Origin: Eopsaltria australis
Taxonomy: Eukaryota > Chordata > Aves > Passeriformes > Petroicidae
Assembly: GCA_034509425.1 (NCBI GenBank)
Contig: JAVTVJ010000033.1
Location: 5,453,001-5,517,000 of the forward strand
Length of the DNA stretch: 64,000 nt
Reading direction: 5' to 3'
The notes under the pieces are model-generated. The model was not told where the DNA came from, ran no database searches, and saw only the letters and a list, made by a program, of their open reading frames with translations. Position numbers and translations under genes: made by a program. Shown here piece by piece: positions 61,811-64,000 of the stretch (position 1 is its first letter; the number at the start of each line of letters is the position of its first letter).

Positions 61811-61850
61811 TCATGTAATTACTCCTAATTCATCTGCATGCAAATAACGC
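61811..61850. promoter_or_regulatory. Candidate regulatory block: TAATTA plus POU octamer
   Basis: TAATTA (61816-61821), CCTAATTC and a perfect octamer ATGCAAAT (61838-61845) fall within 30 bp. The octamer overlaps the palindrome TGCATGCA (61835-61842). This arrangement is typical of developmental enhancers but is not proof of one. Confidence 0.25.
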
Positions 61851-62232
61851 AAGGATCCTTTCCTTGCTGTTTACTAAATACATAGTTCTAATACTTGTCC
61901 AATTATTTGTGTTTTCCTTTTGGTTTGGATTTTATGTACTATAACTGTCAATACAAATATTCTATGAGGAATAAAGCTGTTTGGTAACATTTCTATATCT
62001 TTTAAAATATGTTTCTCTTTCAACTCCACACATCCATCATCAATTTAACCATAAAAAAAGATTGACATAAAATGTGGGTTTTTCCCACTAAATCAAACAT
62101 ATACAACACCTGCAGTCAGTTGAATATATATTGAATTATTTTGAAAGCACTTTCTTTAAATATAATTTATGGCATTCATTTGAGAATGCCACACTAAAAG
62201 AGAAAAGGCTAAAACTTACCAGGGAACCTTAT
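61851..62232. other. AT-rich spacer
   Basis: About 380 bp before the next CR1. Nothing is recognised. Confidence 0.5.
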
Positions 62233-62954
62233 CCATAAAATCACAGAATGATTTTCATTGGAAGGGAGTTTAAAGATCACCTAGTTTCAACCCCTTCCAC
62301 TAGACCAGGTTGCTCTAAGCCCTGTCCAAACTGGCCTTAACCATCTCCAGGGACAGGGCATCCAATGTTTCTCTGAGCAACCTGTTCCAGTGCCTCACCA
62401 CCCTCTGAGTAAAGAATTTCCTCCTCATATCTAAACTAAAATTACCCTCCTTCAACTTACAACCATTCTCACTTTCACTATCACTACATGGCCTTGTCAA
62501 AAATCTCTCTCCAGTTCTCCTGTTGGCCCCTTAAGGTATGGGAAGGTTGGTATAAGGTCTCACTGAAGTCTTCTCCAGAAAGGACCATTTCAACTCTCTC
62601 AGCCTGTCTTCATAGGAGAGGTGTTCCAACCCTCTGACCATCTTCATGGCTGTCTTCTGGATTCACTCTGAGAAGTTCATGTCCTTTTTATATTGGGGGC
62701 CCCAGAGCTGGATGCAATATTTCAGGTGGGGTTTCACAACAGAAGAACAGGGGAGCAGGATCTCCTCCCTTGCCCTGCTGGCCATGCTGCTTTTGGTGCA
62801 GCCCAGAACACAACTGTCTTTCTGTCTGTGAGTGCACATTACCATCTCATGCTGAGCTTCTCATCAACCCCCAAGCCCTGTAGGGCTTCCCTCAGTGCAT
62901 TTTCCCCCCAGCCTGTACTTGTGCTTGGGATTGCCCTGACCCAGGTTCAGGATC
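62233..62954 (-). mobile_element. CR1 LINE, 3' part of outer copy (minus strand)
   Basis: The plus strand starts with the complement of the CR1 end (AAAATCACAGAATGATTTTC, 62237-62256). It continues through the 3' untranslated region and the ORF2 C-terminus. The minus-strand frame 62500-62315 reads ...[24 protein letters not shown]..., and 62845-62663 reads ...LPCSSVVKPHLKYCIQLWGPQYKKDM..., both conserved CR1 ORF2 segments. They are in different frames with breaks between them, so the protein is dead. At GATC 62951-62954 the sequence switches to another CR1 subfamily and resumes at 63246. Confidence 0.95.
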
Positions 62955-63245
62955 ATCGTATCCTAGAATCCTAGATCACTGTGAGTTAAAAGGGGCCCAC
63001 AAGGATCATCAAAGTCAAACTCCTGACCCTGAACAGAATAGCCCCAGGGATCACACCTTGTGCCTGGGAGCATTATCCAAACTCTTCCTGAGCTCTGTCA
63101 GGCTTGGTGCCATGATGACTTTCCTGGGGTGCCTGTTCTGATGCCCAGCCACTAATATTCAACCTCAACCTCTCTAACCTAACCTAAACAGCTTCATGAT
63201 GTTCCTTCAGGTCCTGTCATGTTAGTCACTAGAGAGAAGAGAAGA
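62955..63245 (-). mobile_element. Nested CR1 LINE of another subfamily (minus strand)
   Basis: This ~290-bp CR1 3' end interrupts the outer copy. It begins on the plus strand with degenerate terminal octamers (ATCCTAGAATCCTAGATCAC, 62959-62978). Then come 'gttaaaaggggcccacaagg' (62984-63003), 'gtgcctgggagcattatcc' (63060-63078) and 'ctctgtcaggcttggtgcc' (63092-63110), diagnostic of a different CR1 subfamily from the outer copy. It ends with 'agagagaagagaagagatc' (63231-63249). Its 5' truncation is severe and it has no ORF. Confidence 0.9.
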
Positions 63246-63345
63246 GATCTTGAACTCGGCCTTATTGAACTTCACGAGGATCACATAGGCTCCCTTCTCG
63301 ACCCTGTCAAGATCCCTCGGGATAGCACTCCTTCCTTCCAACATA
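63246..63345 (-). mobile_element. CR1 LINE, remainder of outer copy (minus strand)
   Basis: 'cggccttattgaacttcacg' (63258-63277), 'accctgtcaagatccctcgg' (63301-63320) and 'gcactccttccttccaac' (63325-63342) continue the outer CR1 exactly where the left part stopped at 62954. The element is cut near 63345. The join across the nested copy shows the outer one is the older insertion. Confidence 0.9.
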
Positions 63346-64000
63346 ACTTCTTTTATTACTTATTTGCTAGAAAAAAAAAAACAAAAAAAAACAACTAAAC
63401 CCCAAAACTGTATAGAACACAGGAAAATATGTTATTAAACTTCATAAAAATTAATTTCCTTCTCTGGAGTACCACCTGTGTTATTGGAACTCATATTAAA
63501 GCACTGACAATGAATTTAGATTGCTAATGTCTGAAAAAGAGTTGACCCCCTTCTAGTATTTAGATGTACTGAAGCAATTTCCAGGCTTATATTCATGATA
63601 CTATAAGGATAATATTGATTATACTCTACTGATTTAAGATTAAATTTACTAATTTATACCTATTCATAGGGAAAAAGAGTTGATTATCTTTTCCCTAGTT
63701 TAGCCATTTTTATCCCTACACTCTTGTTCTAGATATACAGCATGAAAATTGGTGTATTCTGTTACAATTACTTAAATGAATCACAGGAATCTGGGTAGTT
63801 TCTCTGAGTTGCTTTTTGTCTAACTTTTCCGTTTACAATAAAAGCAAAAAGAAAGCCAGAAATCCTTTCAGAGCTGAAACACCATGACTCAGCTGTCGCT
63901 ACTTCTTCCGCAGTGCATCATTTCCAAAAAATCTTAGAGGAGGCCATGTCCCCTGTCAAAGACTGGTATGAACAGAAAAAGTGGAATAGGTAATGTTAAA
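63346..64000. other. AT-rich non-coding end of window
   Basis: No gene is recognised. An A/C low-complexity run lies at 63371-63396. Confidence 0.55.

Noticed and set aside
1..64000. CRISPR arrays, bacterial-type operons or phage genes
   Set aside because: No regularly spaced repeats and no prokaryotic gene organisation. The sequence is vertebrate in character.
1..64000. tRNA, 5S rRNA, snRNA or known microRNA genes
   Set aside because: I scanned for tRNA A/B boxes and familiar RNA signatures by eye and saw none. A covariance-model search could still find diverged copies.

Overview
This window looks like a gene-free stretch of a bird nuclear genome, either an intergenic desert or a very large intron. 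It is AT-rich and CpG-poor. I found no open reading frame that I can tie to a cellular gene, no RNA gene and no CRISPR array. The bird assignment rests on about a dozen fragments of the CR1 LINE, several with the typical short 3' end built from ATTCTATG-like octamers, and on three LTR-retrotransposon remnants that match avian LTR types I know. Their resemblance to songbird LTRs hints at a passerine, but that is a weak inference. Almost every ORF of 60-130 codons is chance, a translated simple repeat, or a shadow of CR1.

Layout. 1-3150: A-rich start, a minus-strand CR1 3' end (713-1040), and a plus-strand solo LTR (2565-3150) with its own TATA box and AATAAA. 6117-6209: an 18-unit TTCCC microsatellite. 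7051-8411: a plus-strand CR1 3' end followed by a GC-richer minus-strand LTR. 14180-14543: a decayed CR1 tail, a 19-bp palindrome and a 56-A tract. 19080-19450: a minus-strand provirus remnant, namely an LTR end plus a tRNA-Lys-type primer-binding site carrying two CpG-decay changes. 20165-21180: a 1-kb piece of the CR1 reverse-transcriptase ORF with frameshifts and a lost catalytic aspartate. 22545-22640: a possible ancient L3/CR1 remnant. 26849-26980, 29460-30300 and 31984-32490: minus-strand CR1 pieces. 34480-36880: three plus-strand CR1 pieces that are not in element order. 62233-63345: a minus-strand CR1 with a second CR1 subfamily inserted into it, flanked by GATC.

The long single-copy stretches between (8.4-14.2, 21.2-26.8, 37-55 and 55.4-62.2 kb) hold a few compact blocks of paired homeodomain, POU-octamer, GATA and E-box-like motifs with strong dyad symmetry. 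The best are at 13693-13772, 21768-21892, 24700-24770 and 61811-61850. These are the most plausible functional DNA here, as candidate conserved non-coding elements or enhancers, but only an alignment to other birds could show that.

Nothing here amounts to a new multi-gene system. The most informative observations are the nested CR1, the primer-binding site, the dyad-symmetric block near 21.83 kb and the long A56 and polypyrimidine tracts. Element boundaries were judged by eye against remembered family consensus sequences and are good to about 10-40 bases unless stated.
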